Positions 34,532 through 42,595 of a DNA stretch of 64,000 nt are shown here, piece by piece (the first letter of the stretch is position 1; each line of letters starts with the position of its first letter). Below the pieces are notes generated by a model. The model was given only the letters and a program-made list of their open reading frames with translations. It was not told the origin of the DNA and did no database searches. The position numbers and the translations under genes are program-made. Origin of the DNA: Fen-1298 sp050015675 (GTDB lineage: Bacteria > Bacteroidota > Ignavibacteria > UBA10030); contig JBEKAY010000010.1 in assembly GCA_050015675.1 (NCBI GenBank), forward strand, positions 1 to 64,000, given 5' to 3'.

Positions 34532-34536
34532 TTCTC

Positions 34537-34926
34537 ATGAAAGATGCACTTAGATATCGGCATGCTTCAATTGGCCAAGCGAGATCATTTCGCAAGAATA
34601 TGACAGATACTGAGCAGAAACTTTGGTCACGACTGCGAAGGAATCAGTTAGGCCATTACTTCAGACGACAAGTTCCTATTGGAAAATACATCGTTGACTT
34701 TATGTGCCGACAGAAAGAACTTATTGTCGAAATCGACGGAATTCAACATTCAACAATGAAAGGTTTAGAAAGAGATCGGCAACGCGATGAATATTTAAGC
34801 TCGGAAAGATATCATGTGTTACGGTTTAATAATTCTGAAATCTCGACAAATGTCGATAGAGTAATTGATGTAATTTATGGTGCATTGCAGAACCCCCTGT
34901 TGTCCCCCTATGAGGGGGACAGGTGA
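34537..34926 (+). CDS. DUF559 endonuclease-like protein (Vsr/PD-(D/E)XK fold)
   Basis: 129 aa from ATG 34537. The upstream extension from 34432 reads through the hairpins and is not credible. NMTDTEQKLWSRLRRNQLGH, YFRRQVPIGKYIVDFMCRQK and LIVEIDGIQHS are the DUF559 signature: the D of VDF, the E-x-D of VEIDG and Q are the presumed metal-binding residues of a very-short-patch-repair-like nuclease. The C-terminus ends in a perfect hairpin (34901-34921) that contributes the last codons. It stands between the repressor-controlled promoter and the RecA-like gene, which looks like an insertion. The natural substrate is unknown. Confidence 0.85.
   Translation: MKDALRYRHASIGQARSFRKNMTDTEQKLWSRLRRNQLGHYFRRQVPIGKYIVDFMCRQKELIVEIDGIQHSTMKGLERDRQRDEYLSSERYHVLRFNNSEISTNVDRVIDVIYGALQNPLLSPYEGDR
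34901..34921 (+). repeat. perfect hairpin at the DUF559 3' end
   Basis: TGTCCCCC-TATGA-GGGGGACA gives an 8-bp stem and 5-nt loop. It mirrors the G+C-rich hairpin block at the gene's 5' side. It lies in the coding end and could end transcription only weakly, as no T tract follows. Confidence 0.6.
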
Positions 34927-34944
34927 TATTACCGGATTACGCTT

Positions 34945-35748
34945 ATGCCTGTATCATTTCATACCAAATATCGTCGATCTTCAAGCTCAACTGCTATATC
35001 AGAAATGCATGACAATGCTGTCTCGGTTCGCTCAGAAGGAATGATTCGTTCATTCGCAGAAAAACCCGGTAAGATCTATTTACTGTACGGTGAGCGCCCT
35101 ATCTTTCAATTGTCCTTACAGATGGCGGCACACACAATGACTGGCGGAAATTCTATTGCTGTCGTCGACGGCTGCAACCGGTTCGACGTGCACGCACTTT
35201 CACGGTTTGCACGCATACGAAAAATCGAACCGAACAAATTCCTCAACCGGATCTTCATTTCACGAGGGTTCACCTGTTACCAGATGGAACAGGCGATAAC
35301 GCACAAGCTGCCCACGTTTCTTTCAACCATTCACTCGAAGACCGCCTTGATCTTTGGACTGCTTGACACATTTTACGACGAGCAAGCTTCCTTGCGGGAA
35401 GTGCAGCAGATTCTTCAGAGGCTTCTCGTTTCATTCCGGACCATGAAGGCAACGGGCGCTTCACTGTTACTCGTGTGCTTGGAACGAACAGTCGCCCCGC
35501 CGGAACGCAACCAATTATTCGCCACGCTCAAGAAGGGCGTGGACCGCGTGTACAAACTCGATGCCAACGAACACGGTACACTGCAGCTGTTTTTAGAATC
35601 ACGACAGGCAATGCCTGAGATTATTGCTAAAGGAGAAACAAATTATGGGACGGACGGTACCAACCTTCACCAACCTGATCGATATGGAACTCACAAGCTG
35701 GGCAAAGTTCCGCCGCGGACTGCGCAAAGAAGATCAGGACGTGTTTGA
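34945..35748 (+). CDS. RecA-fold protein lacking a Walker A motif
   Basis: A 267-aa protein. GKIYLLYGERPIFQLSLQMA (about 42-61) occupies the place of a RecA-type P-loop but has no GKT/GKS, so ATP binding is unlikely. NSIAVVDGCNRFDVHALSRF and KTALIFGLLDTFYDE (a hhhhD Walker-B-like strand), then GASLLLVCLERTV, keep the alternating strand-helix layout of RecA/RadA-like ATPases, as in ImuA-like proteins. The last about 35 residues overlap the next gene by 104 bp and look out-of-frame; a one-base shift would give a TAA right at its Shine-Dalgarno site. It is followed by a polymerase and preceded by a repressor-controlled promoter. Role: probable polymerase accessory. Confidence 0.6.
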   Translation: MPVSFHTKYRRSSSSTAISEMHDNAVSVRSEGMIRSFAEKPGKIYLLYGERPIFQLSLQMAAHTMTGGNSIAVVDGCNRFDVHALSRFARIRKIEPNKFLNRIFISRGFTCYQMEQAITHKLPTFLSTIHSKTALIFGLLDTFYDEQASLREVQQILQRLLVSFRTMKATGASLLLVCLERTVAPPERNQLFATLKKGVDRVYKLDANEHGTLQLFLESRQAMPEIIAKGETNYGTDGTNLHQPDRYGTHKLGKVPPRTAQRRSGRV

Positions 35749-35899
35749 TGAAATATTCCGTGCGGCAAAATTGCACCTCGCGGAAAATTTCTACGCTATG
35801 CGCGCTGTTCCGTTCGAAAGCATGATGATGTCGATTCTGATAGAGCAGCAGAAAGCCATTCAGAGATTGAATGAAGAGATTAAGAGGTTGAGAAATTAA
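35645..35899 (+). CDS. small uncharacterised protein of the polymerase operon
   Basis: 84 aa from ATG 35645, preceded by AAAGGAG 11 bp upstream. Helical throughout: TNLIDMELTSWAKFRRGLRK, then FDEIFRAAKLHLAENFYAM and the C-terminal LIEQQKAIQRLNEEIKRL, which can form a coiled coil. Codon usage and the strong ribosome site make it a real gene even though it overlaps the RecA-like frame. I do not recognise a named family with certainty. Position suggests a bridging or accessory subunit of the polymerase. Confidence 0.75.
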   Translation: MGRTVPTFTNLIDMELTSWAKFRRGLRKEDQDVFDEIFRAAKLHLAENFYAMRAVPFESMMMSILIEQQKAIQRLNEEIKRLRN

Positions 35900-35956
35900 G
35901 ATGATGAGATGAGAGAGTTGTAAGTCTATGAGTAGTTGAGTCTTTTAGTAGATAGT

Positions 35957-38269
35957 ATGCTAAAAATAAATTCGCAATTTTTCATTTCCGCCTGGTTGTT
36001 CGATGTCTATCCATCTGATCATGGAGTAGCACTGTGGTTTATTGACCGTACCGGCAATCGTCTGCGCGTCTTCCGGCAATTTACGCCATACTTTTTTCTT
36101 CATCTTAATGCATCCGACACAAAGCGTGCAGTTGCACTTGGTGCACGATGTCCGATTCCCGTCTCATTCACACCGACAACACGCACCGAGATTTACTCCG
36201 GCGACTCGATCGATGTTTTGCAGGTGTTCATTCATGATCCGATGAAGTTGAGAGAAGCAGTGTGGTACTTTGAGAAATTTTTCCCCCACTTTGCATTTTT
36301 CAATTCTGACGTGTCCGTCGAACAACAATTTCTGTATGAAACACAATTGTTTCCGCTGGCACTTGGCGATTACGAAATCAGCAGCGACGGCGAGCTTCTT
36401 TCCTGGCATCTGAATGACGACCGCGAAGCACCGGAATACGAACTGCCGCCGTTTTCCATCATACAGATTCGCAACAGCAACGATTTTGTTCCGCCGAAGT
36501 ACCAAAAATTTCTCCAATTAGAAATCAGCTACGATAACCGCACGTATGCGCTGGAGCAGGATTCTCCCAAAGAATTGCTCGATGCACTCAACTGGCATCT
36601 CTACCGATGTGACCCCGACATCTTGGTCACAGACTACGGCGACGCGATTCTTCTGCCAAAACTTTTTGCTCTTTCCAGGCAATTCAATATTCCGCTGCTC
36701 CTCAACAGAGATACAAGCGCGAAGTTCGGCACAACGAAGGAATCCAGCTTTTTCCAGTACGGCAAAATTGTGCATACGGACGGCGCGTTCACGCTCGCGG
36801 GTCGCTGGCATGTGGATGCGCACAATTCCTTTACTGTTGCAGAGGCAGATCTTGACGGTCTGTTCGAAATGACACGCCTTACGCAGATGTGCGGACAGCG
36901 GCAGGCGCGCGCAAGCATCGGCACGTCTATGTCGTCTATGCAGCTTTCATGGGCATACCGAAACAACGTTTTGATTCCATCGAAGAAGCGCGAACCGGAG
37001 GAATTCAAATCCGCCGCAACACTTCTGCTCGCCGACCGCGGCGGGCTCATCTTCAATCCGCCGCTTGGGTACCATGAAGACGTTGCCGAACTCGATTTCG
37101 CATCGATGTATCCGAGCATCATGGTTAACAATAACGTTTCGCCGGAAACAATCAACTGCCGCTGTTGTAAGAATGACGCAGTACCGGAGCTTGGGTACAC
37201 GATCTGTGAAAAACGAAAAGGAGTTGTGCCGGAAACACTTCGTGCCGTTGTAAAAAAACGCGCATACTACAAGATGATGAAAAAACAGTACAAGGGGAAG
37301 GATGAGGCGCTCTTCAAACGCTACGACTGCCGGCAAAGCGCACTCAAGTGGATGCTCGTGAGCTGCTTCGGATACCTCGGCTACAAGAACGCGCGGTTCG
37401 GACGCATCGAAGCTCATGAATCCGTGAACGCATTCTCGCGCGACATCATTCTCACCGCAAAAGAAATCGCCGAGAGCCGCAGCTACCGGCTCCTCCACGG
37501 AATCATCGATTGCATCTGGTTAAAAAAAAACGGTGCCACGCAAAACGATTACGAAGAACTTGCCCGCGAAATCTCCGCACGCGTCGGCATCGACATTTCT
37601 CTGGAAGGCATCTACAACTGGATTCTCTTTCCCGCTTCCAAAACAGATCCGATGATCACTACAGCCAATCACTATGTCGGCTGGTACAAGTACGGCGACA
37701 GCAAAATGCGCGGTATCGAGGTCCGGCGCCGCGACATGCCGAAGCTCATCAAGAATATGCAAAAAGCGATGCTGGAGAAGATGTCCATCGCCAGGAATGT
37801 TGAAGAACTATCGGCATTGGTACCAGAATTGTTGGAAGTTGCCCAAGGTTTCATTTCACTCCTTCAAAGCGGACGCGCAAACCCGATGGAATTGATCCTG
37901 AAACGTTACATCACGCACGAGGCAGATGAATATGTCAACAACAGTATCAGTGCGGTTGTTTCAAAGATGGTGGAAGAGATGGGAGTGCATCTCTCGGCGG
38001 GCGAGTCGATCGAGTTCATCATTATAGATCAATCTGGAAAGAAAAAGCCGGAAAAAGCCAAGCCCATCGCGCTGTATGCATTCGAAGATGGCTACGACAT
38101 CGAACAATACACCGAGCTTGCGTTGCGTGTCGTGGAAACGCTGCTCCTGCCGGTTGGATATGACATAGACCGTCTCAAAGCACACTTCGACATCAACCAG
38201 CCAAAGCAAAAACGGCTGCCCAGACGTCCGAAGAATCAGGAACTGCCGTTATTCAGAATCGAGATTTAA
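35957..38269 (+). CDS. family-B DNA polymerase with altered catalytic motifs (PolB2-like)
   Basis: 770 aa from ATG 35957; an in-frame TTG at 35936 is less likely. Motif A LDFASMYPSIMVNNNVSPET (D380) is intact. Motif B is KWMLVSCFGYLGYKNARFG (from K464), where the usual N-S is V-S. Motif C reads HGIIDCIWL in place of Y-G-D-T-D-S; the second, metal-essential aspartate is kept as D518 and the first is Ile. In the N-half the exonuclease motif I (D-x-E) is not recognisable (LEISYDNRTY) though GDAILLPKL resembles Exo II, so proofreading is probably lost. It may be a slow or translesion enzyme, or a structural relative. It closes the repressor-controlled operon. Confidence 0.85.
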   Translation: MLKINSQFFISAWLFDVYPSDHGVALWFIDRTGNRLRVFRQFTPYFFLHLNASDTKRAVALGARCPIPVSFTPTTRTEIYSGDSIDVLQVFIHDPMKLREAVWYFEKFFPHFAFFNSDVSVEQQFLYETQLFPLALGDYEISSDGELLSWHLNDDREAPEYELPPFSIIQIRNSNDFVPPKYQKFLQLEISYDNRTYALEQDSPKELLDALNWHLYRCDPDILVTDYGDAILLPKLFALSRQFNIPLLLNRDTSAKFGTTKESSFFQYGKIVHTDGAFTLAGRWHVDAHNSFTVAEADLDGLFEMTRLTQMCGQRQARASIGTSMSSMQLSWAYRNNVLIPSKKREPEEFKSAATLLLADRGGLIFNPPLGYHEDVAELDFASMYPSIMVNNNVSPETINCRCCKNDAVPELGYTICEKRKGVVPETLRAVVKKRAYYKMMKKQYKGKDEALFKRYDCRQSALKWMLVSCFGYLGYKNARFGRIEAHESVNAFSRDIILTAKEIAESRSYRLLHGIIDCIWLKKNGATQNDYEELAREISARVGIDISLEGIYNWILFPASKTDPMITTANHYVGWYKYGDSKMRGIEVRRRDMPKLIKNMQKAMLEKMSIARNVEELSALVPELLEVAQGFISLLQSGRANPMELILKRYITHEADEYVNNSISAVVSKMVEEMGVHLSAGESIEFIIIDQSGKKKPEKAKPIALYAFEDGYDIEQYTELALRVVETLLLPVGYDIDRLKAHFDINQPKQKRLPRRPKNQELPLFRIEI

Positions 38270-38329
38270 ATGGGGCCGTGTGCGAAATGTCCTTGCGAGA
38301 TTGGTAGAGAAATCGTATCTTTCCTTTAT

Positions 38330-38722
38330 ATGGACCACAAGTTGAAACTAAAGTTACTAGATGAAAAGTTTGCTATCTGCAAAATGCCGCAGTTTGCAGA
38401 ATTGCCCTCCGTCTTTGCCAAAGGAGAGATGTGTTTCGTTATGCGAACAGATGAAGACCTTACTATTATTAGTCCAGAGTTTATGGCGCCGGATAATGGT
38501 CAACAGGAAATTGGATATCGCTGCATACACACCACAGAACAAATTCCATCGGATACGACTGGCGTTCTTGTCTCTCTTGTAAAGCCATTGACTGATGCAG
38601 GGATCAGTATATTTGTGGTTTCTACCTTCAGCTCCGATTACATCTTTCTGATGGAAGAACATCTCGTAAAGGCAACGCAAGCGCTCCAGCATGCGGGACA
38701 CGAGTTTGTTCACGAAGAGTAA
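38330..38722 (+). CDS. ACT-domain protein
   Basis: About 130 aa from ATG 38330; the upstream in-frame ATG at 38270 would add a cysteine-rich leader directly after the polymerase and is doubtful. LSL-type LKLKLLDEKFAICKMPQFAE and TTGVLVSLVKPLTDAGISIF give the beta-alpha-beta pattern of an ACT ligand-binding domain, in the CASTOR-like/DUF-ACT group that binds amino acids. It lies 60 bp downstream of the polymerase and upstream of the convergent his operon. No obvious link to either is seen. Ligand unknown. Confidence 0.75.
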   Translation: MDHKLKLKLLDEKFAICKMPQFAELPSVFAKGEMCFVMRTDEDLTIISPEFMAPDNGQQEIGYRCIHTTEQIPSDTTGVLVSLVKPLTDAGISIFVVSTFSSDYIFLMEEHLVKATQALQHAGHEFVHEE

Positions 38723-38733
38723 TTGTTAAATTA

Positions 38734-38824
38734 CAAATCTCAAATTTCAAAATACAAACAAGTTCCAACGTTCAAATAGTCTTTTGCATTTGTTATTTGG
38801 AATTTGTTTGATATTCAAGATTTG
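38734..38824. repeat. imperfect A+T-rich inverted repeat (MITE-like)
   Basis: The arm at 38734-38768 (caaatctcaaatttcaaaa...) matches the reverse complement of 38797-38824 (ttggaatttgtttgatattc...) with a few mismatches, enclosing about 28 nt. It fills the space between convergent genes and may act as a terminator in both directions or be a degraded non-autonomous element of a kind common in FCB genomes. Confidence 0.6.
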
Positions 38825-38843
38825 TCTTTTGAATTTTAGGAAA

Positions 38844-39443
38844 TTATTTCATTCGACTTTGCAATTCTTTTATCACATCAGCGAGCTCCAAATCCTGCTG
38901 ACGTAAAAGTACGAGAAGGTGAAAGAGAAGATCTGCGGATTCTTCTGTGAAACGTTTTTTATCTCCAAGGACTGATGCGAGCGCAACTTCCACGCCTTCT
39001 TCTCCAACTTTTTGTGCGATACGCGGTGTTCCTTCTTTGAATAGTTTCGATGTGTAAGATCCTTCCGGCATCATTTGCTTGCGGCTGCGAATGGTTTCTT
39101 CCAACCTGCATAGTACATTGCCTACGTCTATCATTTCATCTTCACCAAAACAGGTGAACTGATTCGTGTGGCATACGGGCCCATGGGGAATTGCTTTGAT
39201 GAGAAGCGAATCGTTATCGCAATCCGTTTGCAAAGAAACAAATTCAAGGAAATGGCCAGACGTTTCTCCTTTTTGCCATAAACGCTTTTTGGTGCGGCTC
39301 CAGAAAGTTACCTTCTTATCAGCGAGTGTTTTTTCTATCGCTTTGGGATTCATAAATCCGACCATAAGCACTTGGTTCGTTCGGGCATCTTGAATAACGA
39401 CAGGAACAAGTCCGCCTAATTTATCAAAGTTCAATGTATCCAT
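38844..39443 (-). CDS. hisI: bifunctional phosphoribosyl-AMP cyclohydrolase/phosphoribosyl-ATP pyrophosphatase
   Basis: 199-aa HisIE fusion carrying out steps 2 and 3 of histidine synthesis. The N-domain (about 1-110) has NQVLMVGFMNPKAIEKTL, FWSRTKKRLWQKGETSGHFL, DCDNDSLLIKA (magnesium and substrate) and CHTNQFTCFG (zinc cysteine/histidine). The C-domain (about 112-199) has the pyrophosphatase helix RIAQKVGEEGVEVALAS with acidic E-E-x-x-E, and ESADLLFHLLVLL. Last gene of the operon; it shares one base with hisF. Confidence 0.97.
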   Translation of the reverse strand: MDTLNFDKLGGLVPVVIQDARTNQVLMVGFMNPKAIEKTLADKKVTFWSRTKKRLWQKGETSGHFLEFVSLQTDCDNDSLLIKAIPHGPVCHTNQFTCFGEDEMIDVGNVLCRLEETIRSRKQMMPEGSYTSKLFKEGTPRIAQKVGEEGVEVALASVLGDKKRFTEESADLLFHLLVLLRQQDLELADVIKELQSRMK

Positions 39444-40198
39444 TACCTTCGCACCGGAATATTATTATCGTGAAGAAATGATTTCAGTTCGGAAATCGAA
39501 ATTCTGTTATAGTGAAAAATGCTAGCCGCTAACACAGCATCAGCATGACCAAGCAGGATTGCATCCCGCAAATGTTCTTTACTGCCGGCACCGCCTGAAG
39601 CAATCAATGGAACGGAAACGCGATCCGATATGGCTCTGAGTAACTCAACATCATAACCTGCCGTCGTTCCGTCACGATCCATTGATGTAACGAGCAATTC
39701 GCCGGCACCGCGTTGAACTACTTCATCTGCCCAGAGAAGCGCATCCCTACCTGTCGATTCCGTACCGGCTTTTGTCCAGACTGTCCAGCTCCCATTGCTC
39801 CTTTTAACATCAAGTGCAACGACAACAGATTGCGAGCCAACACGCTTGCTCGCTTCATCAATAAATGATGGACGTGCAAGAACTGCAGAGTTGAGCGAAA
39901 CTTTATCTGCGCCTGCCTCAAGTGCACATCCGGCATCATCCACAGTGCTAATGCCGCCACCCACGGTGAATGGAATTTGAATTGCTTCTGCTACCTGTTC
40001 GACCATTTGTAAAAAAGTTTTTCGTCCTTCGAGCGTTGCACTAATATCAAGAAAAACCAATTCATCAGCGCCTTCTTCGGAGTACCGTGCGGCTAACTCA
40101 ACGGGATCGCCTGCATCGCGTAGCTGCAGAAAATTTGTCCCTTTCACCGTTCTACCGTCTTTCACATCGAGACAAGGGATAATACGTTTTGTCAACAT
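39443..40198 (-). CDS. hisF: imidazole glycerol phosphate synthase subunit HisF
   Basis: A 251-aa TIM barrel. Catalytic D11 is in IIPCLDVKDGRTVKGTNF and the second aspartate is in VVVALDVKRSNGSW (about 130). The phosphate loops are GGGIST (about 82) and SGGAGS (about 223). It forms a heterodimer with HisH, converting PRFAR with ammonia to IGP and AICAR. It overlaps hisA by 7 bp and hisIE by 1 bp. Confidence 0.98.
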   Translation of the reverse strand: MLTKRIIPCLDVKDGRTVKGTNFLQLRDAGDPVELAARYSEEGADELVFLDISATLEGRKTFLQMVEQVAEAIQIPFTVGGGISTVDDAGCALEAGADKVSLNSAVLARPSFIDEASKRVGSQSVVVALDVKRSNGSWTVWTKAGTESTGRDALLWADEVVQRGAGELLVTSMDRDGTTAGYDVELLRAISDRVSVPLIASGGAGSKEHLRDAILLGHADAVLAASIFHYNRISISELKSFLHDNNIPVRR

Positions 40199-40920
40199 AC
40201 AGCACCGTTCATTTTTGCAAGTTCACCGATCGGCAGCTTGTTCTCATAGATGGCTTTGCCAACGATGACACCGGTAAGCTCTGCTTTCCTTAATACTTGC
40301 ACATCTTCAAGTGTCGATATGCCTCCGGAAGCGATAATGGATTGTTCTGGGAAAGCCGATTTGAGATTTTGATAAAAATCAATATTCACTCCACCCAGCA
40401 TACCATCGCGCGAAATATCTGTGCAAATGAATATCTTCGCATTACGCTTCATCATATCCAGTACAAACCCCATCGGCGCACGATGACTGTCTTCTAACCA
40501 GCCGCTGATGGCAACCGAATTATCTTTCACATCCATTCCAATAACAATCCTTTCGGCGCCAAACTGCTTAATCCAATACTCCACTAACTCCGGCGACTTT
40601 GTCGCCACACTGCCGATGACAACGCGCGACACTCCGATTTCAATCAGTTTCTTTATATCATCAGTCGTGCGAATGCCGCCTCCGACTTCCACTTGCAATC
40701 CCGGTACGGCGAGGATGGATATGATAGAATCCCAATTTACAATCTTCTTTTCCTTTGCTCCCTGCAAATCTACAACGTGCAGAAACTTGAATCCGACATC
40801 CGCAAATTGCTTTGCTACTTCTGCAGGCGATGCAGCGTAAACAGTTTTTTGCTTGTAATCACCTTGACGCAGGCGAACACATTTACCGTCAAGAATATCG
40901 ATTGCCGGAATTATTAACAT
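40192..40920 (-). CDS. hisA: ProFAR isomerase HisA
   Basis: A 242-aa beta-alpha barrel. IIPAIDILDGKCVRLRQGDY holds the first catalytic aspartate (D8) and IVIGMDVKDN the second (about 129). VGGGIRT and SGGIST bind the phosphates. It is the isomerase acting before HisHF. It overlaps hisF and hisH by 7 bp each, so translation is coupled. Confidence 0.98.
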   Translation of the reverse strand: MLIIPAIDILDGKCVRLRQGDYKQKTVYAASPAEVAKQFADVGFKFLHVVDLQGAKEKKIVNWDSIISILAVPGLQVEVGGGIRTTDDIKKLIEIGVSRVVIGSVATKSPELVEYWIKQFGAERIVIGMDVKDNSVAISGWLEDSHRAPMGFVLDMMKRNAKIFICTDISRDGMLGGVNIDFYQNLKSAFPEQSIIASGGISTLEDVQVLRKAELTGVIVGKAIYENKLPIGELAKMNGAVC

Positions 40921-41507
40921 ACCTCAACAAAATTTTTCAGAATTCGTAATCCAGCTTTACCGGATTTTTCGGGATGGAACTGAACGCCGTAATAATTCTT
41001 CTGTTGTATTGCCGATGTGAACTGTACACCATAGTCCGTTATCCCGATGGTTACCGGTACAACCGGTGCGTAATAGGAATGGACGAAATAGAAATTCTCG
41101 CTCGAAATAATTCCAGAGAATAATGGATTTTTTCCATCCTGCTGAACTTGATTCCATCCCATGTGCGGTACTTTTAGTTGAGACATACCACTATTGAACC
41201 GCTCGTTTGTACCGGAAATAATACTCAAACATTCGGTGGCGCGCTCTGTCGTATGTTCAAATAACAATTGCATTCCCAGGCAGATACCAAGAAATGGAAC
41301 GGTTACTTCTTTCAACCAATCTGTAAGTCCGTTATGCACAAGCGCGTCCATTGCACTTCGTGCTTCGCCAACTCCCGGAAAAATAAGTTTATCAGCTTTA
41401 TTGAGCTCGTTACAATCGTTAGAGACAAAATGCGGTACACTGAGCCGATTGAGCGCATTGCTTACCGATCGAATATTACCAGCACCGTAATTAATAATCC
41501 CAATCAC
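40914..41507 (-). CDS. hisH: imidazole glycerol phosphate synthase glutaminase HisH
   Basis: A 197-aa class I amidotransferase. The nucleophile is the Cys of FLGICLGMQLLFE (about 77-89) and the His-Glu pair is in GVQFHPEKSGKAG near the C-terminus. IGIINYGAGNIRSVSNALNR is the N-terminal signature. It supplies ammonia to HisF. It overlaps hisB by 4 bp. Confidence 0.97.
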   Translation of the reverse strand: MIGIINYGAGNIRSVSNALNRLSVPHFVSNDCNELNKADKLIFPGVGEARSAMDALVHNGLTDWLKEVTVPFLGICLGMQLLFEHTTERATECLSIISGTNERFNSGMSQLKVPHMGWNQVQQDGKNPLFSGIISSENFYFVHSYYAPVVPVTIGITDYGVQFTSAIQQKNYYGVQFHPEKSGKAGLRILKNFVEVC

Positions 41508-42595
41508 AACACACCTTTCGTTGAAGGAAGCACATCGGCATTTTGTTCGTTCTGTGTTACTGCCTGCCGCAACGCACGCGCTACCGCTTTGAAGATTGCT
41601 TCAATCTTGTGATGATCATTTCTGCCGGTAACAGTAATGTGGAGATTTGCCCGCAAACCGTCGGCAAATGCGCGGAAGAAATCTTCCACTAATTCTGTCG
41701 GAAATTCGCCGACCTTTTCACGCTCGAATGGTGCATTGAACGAACAGAACGGTCGCCCGCCTAAATCCAGTGCCACCTGTGCGAGCGATTCATCCATCGG
41801 TAAAAGAAATCCGTACCGCTCGATGCCGCGCTTATCGCCAAGCGCTTGTCGGATTGCATCGCCAAGTACTAACCCCGTGTCTTCGACGCTGTGATGTTCA
41901 TCCACGTGAAGATCGCCTTGTACTTCGATTTTCATATCGATGCCGGAATGTTTCGACAGTAAAGCAAGCATGTGATCGAAGAAACCTATACCGGAATTTA
42001 TTTCATAATTGCCCGTGCCATCTAAACATACTTCCACAGAAATTGTTGTCTCTGCTGTTTTTCGCTTGATAGCTGTCGAGCGATCTGACCGAACAATGTA
42101 CCGGCATAGTTCGATAAAGCTTTCATTTTTAAAATCGGCACGTGTTAATTCGTCAGATGTCAAGCGGACAGCTGTGCAGCCAATATTTCGGGCAAGCTGG
42201 ACGTCCGTTTCACGATCTCCAAACACGAATGAATGCAGAAGATCAACTTTATTGGTATGAATAAATTCATCTACTAAACCCGTCTTAGGCTTCCGGCACG
42301 CACAGTTTTCTTTTGCACCATGCGGGCAAACGAATACAGCGTTGAATTGAATTCCTTCACCACTAAGCAACCGCGTTAATTTGTTCTGAACAATTTCGTA
42401 CGTTTCAATTGGATATGCTGATGATCCAAGATTATCTTGATTCGACACCATCACCAAAACGTATCCTCGATTCTGCAAAAGACACAGCCCTTGAATGACG
42501 CCAGGAATTAATTCCAGCTTCTCCAAAGAATCCACTTGCTCATCAGGCGGTTCTACAATGATGGTGCCGTCACGATCAAGAAAAACAACTTTCAT
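41504..42595 (-). CDS. hisB: bifunctional histidinol-phosphatase/imidazoleglycerol-phosphate dehydratase
   Basis: About 363 aa from ATG 42595 (ATGA overlap with hisC). The frame extends upstream but with no credible start. The N-domain is a HAD phosphatase: VVFLDRDGTIIVEPP (motif I) and CPHGAKENCACRKPKTGLVD with a zinc-binding Cys/His set. The dehydratase begins around residue 165 (KTAETTISVEVCLDGTGNYE) and has HMLALLSKHSGID, DEHHSVEDTGLVLG and GRNDHHKIEA, the manganese-binding histidine-rich motifs. The fused form is like that of enterics and many Bacteroidota. Confidence 0.97.
   Translation of the reverse strand: MKVVFLDRDGTIIVEPPDEQVDSLEKLELIPGVIQGLCLLQNRGYVLVMVSNQDNLGSSAYPIETYEIVQNKLTRLLSGEGIQFNAVFVCPHGAKENCACRKPKTGLVDEFIHTNKVDLLHSFVFGDRETDVQLARNIGCTAVRLTSDELTRADFKNESFIELCRYIVRSDRSTAIKRKTAETTISVEVCLDGTGNYEINSGIGFFDHMLALLSKHSGIDMKIEVQGDLHVDEHHSVEDTGLVLGDAIRQALGDKRGIERYGFLLPMDESLAQVALDLGGRPFCSFNAPFEREKVGEFPTELVEDFFRAFADGLRANLHITVTGRNDHHKIEAIFKAVARALRQAVTQNEQNADVLPSTKGVL

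Noticed and set aside
34843..34856. TCGACA-AA-TGTCGA, a third operator-like palindrome
   Set aside because: Spacing is 2 bp rather than 4 and it lies within the DUF559 coding sequence with no promoter nearby.
36634..37498. Long antisense frames opposite the polymerase gene (up to 188 codons)
   Set aside because: They mirror the codon periodicity of the polymerase, have no start signals and no recognisable motifs.
38270..38329. Cysteine-rich N-terminal extension (GPCAKCPC) of the ACT protein
   Set aside because: It starts right after the polymerase stop with no ribosome site. ATG 38330 fits the domain start better, although the longer form cannot be excluded.
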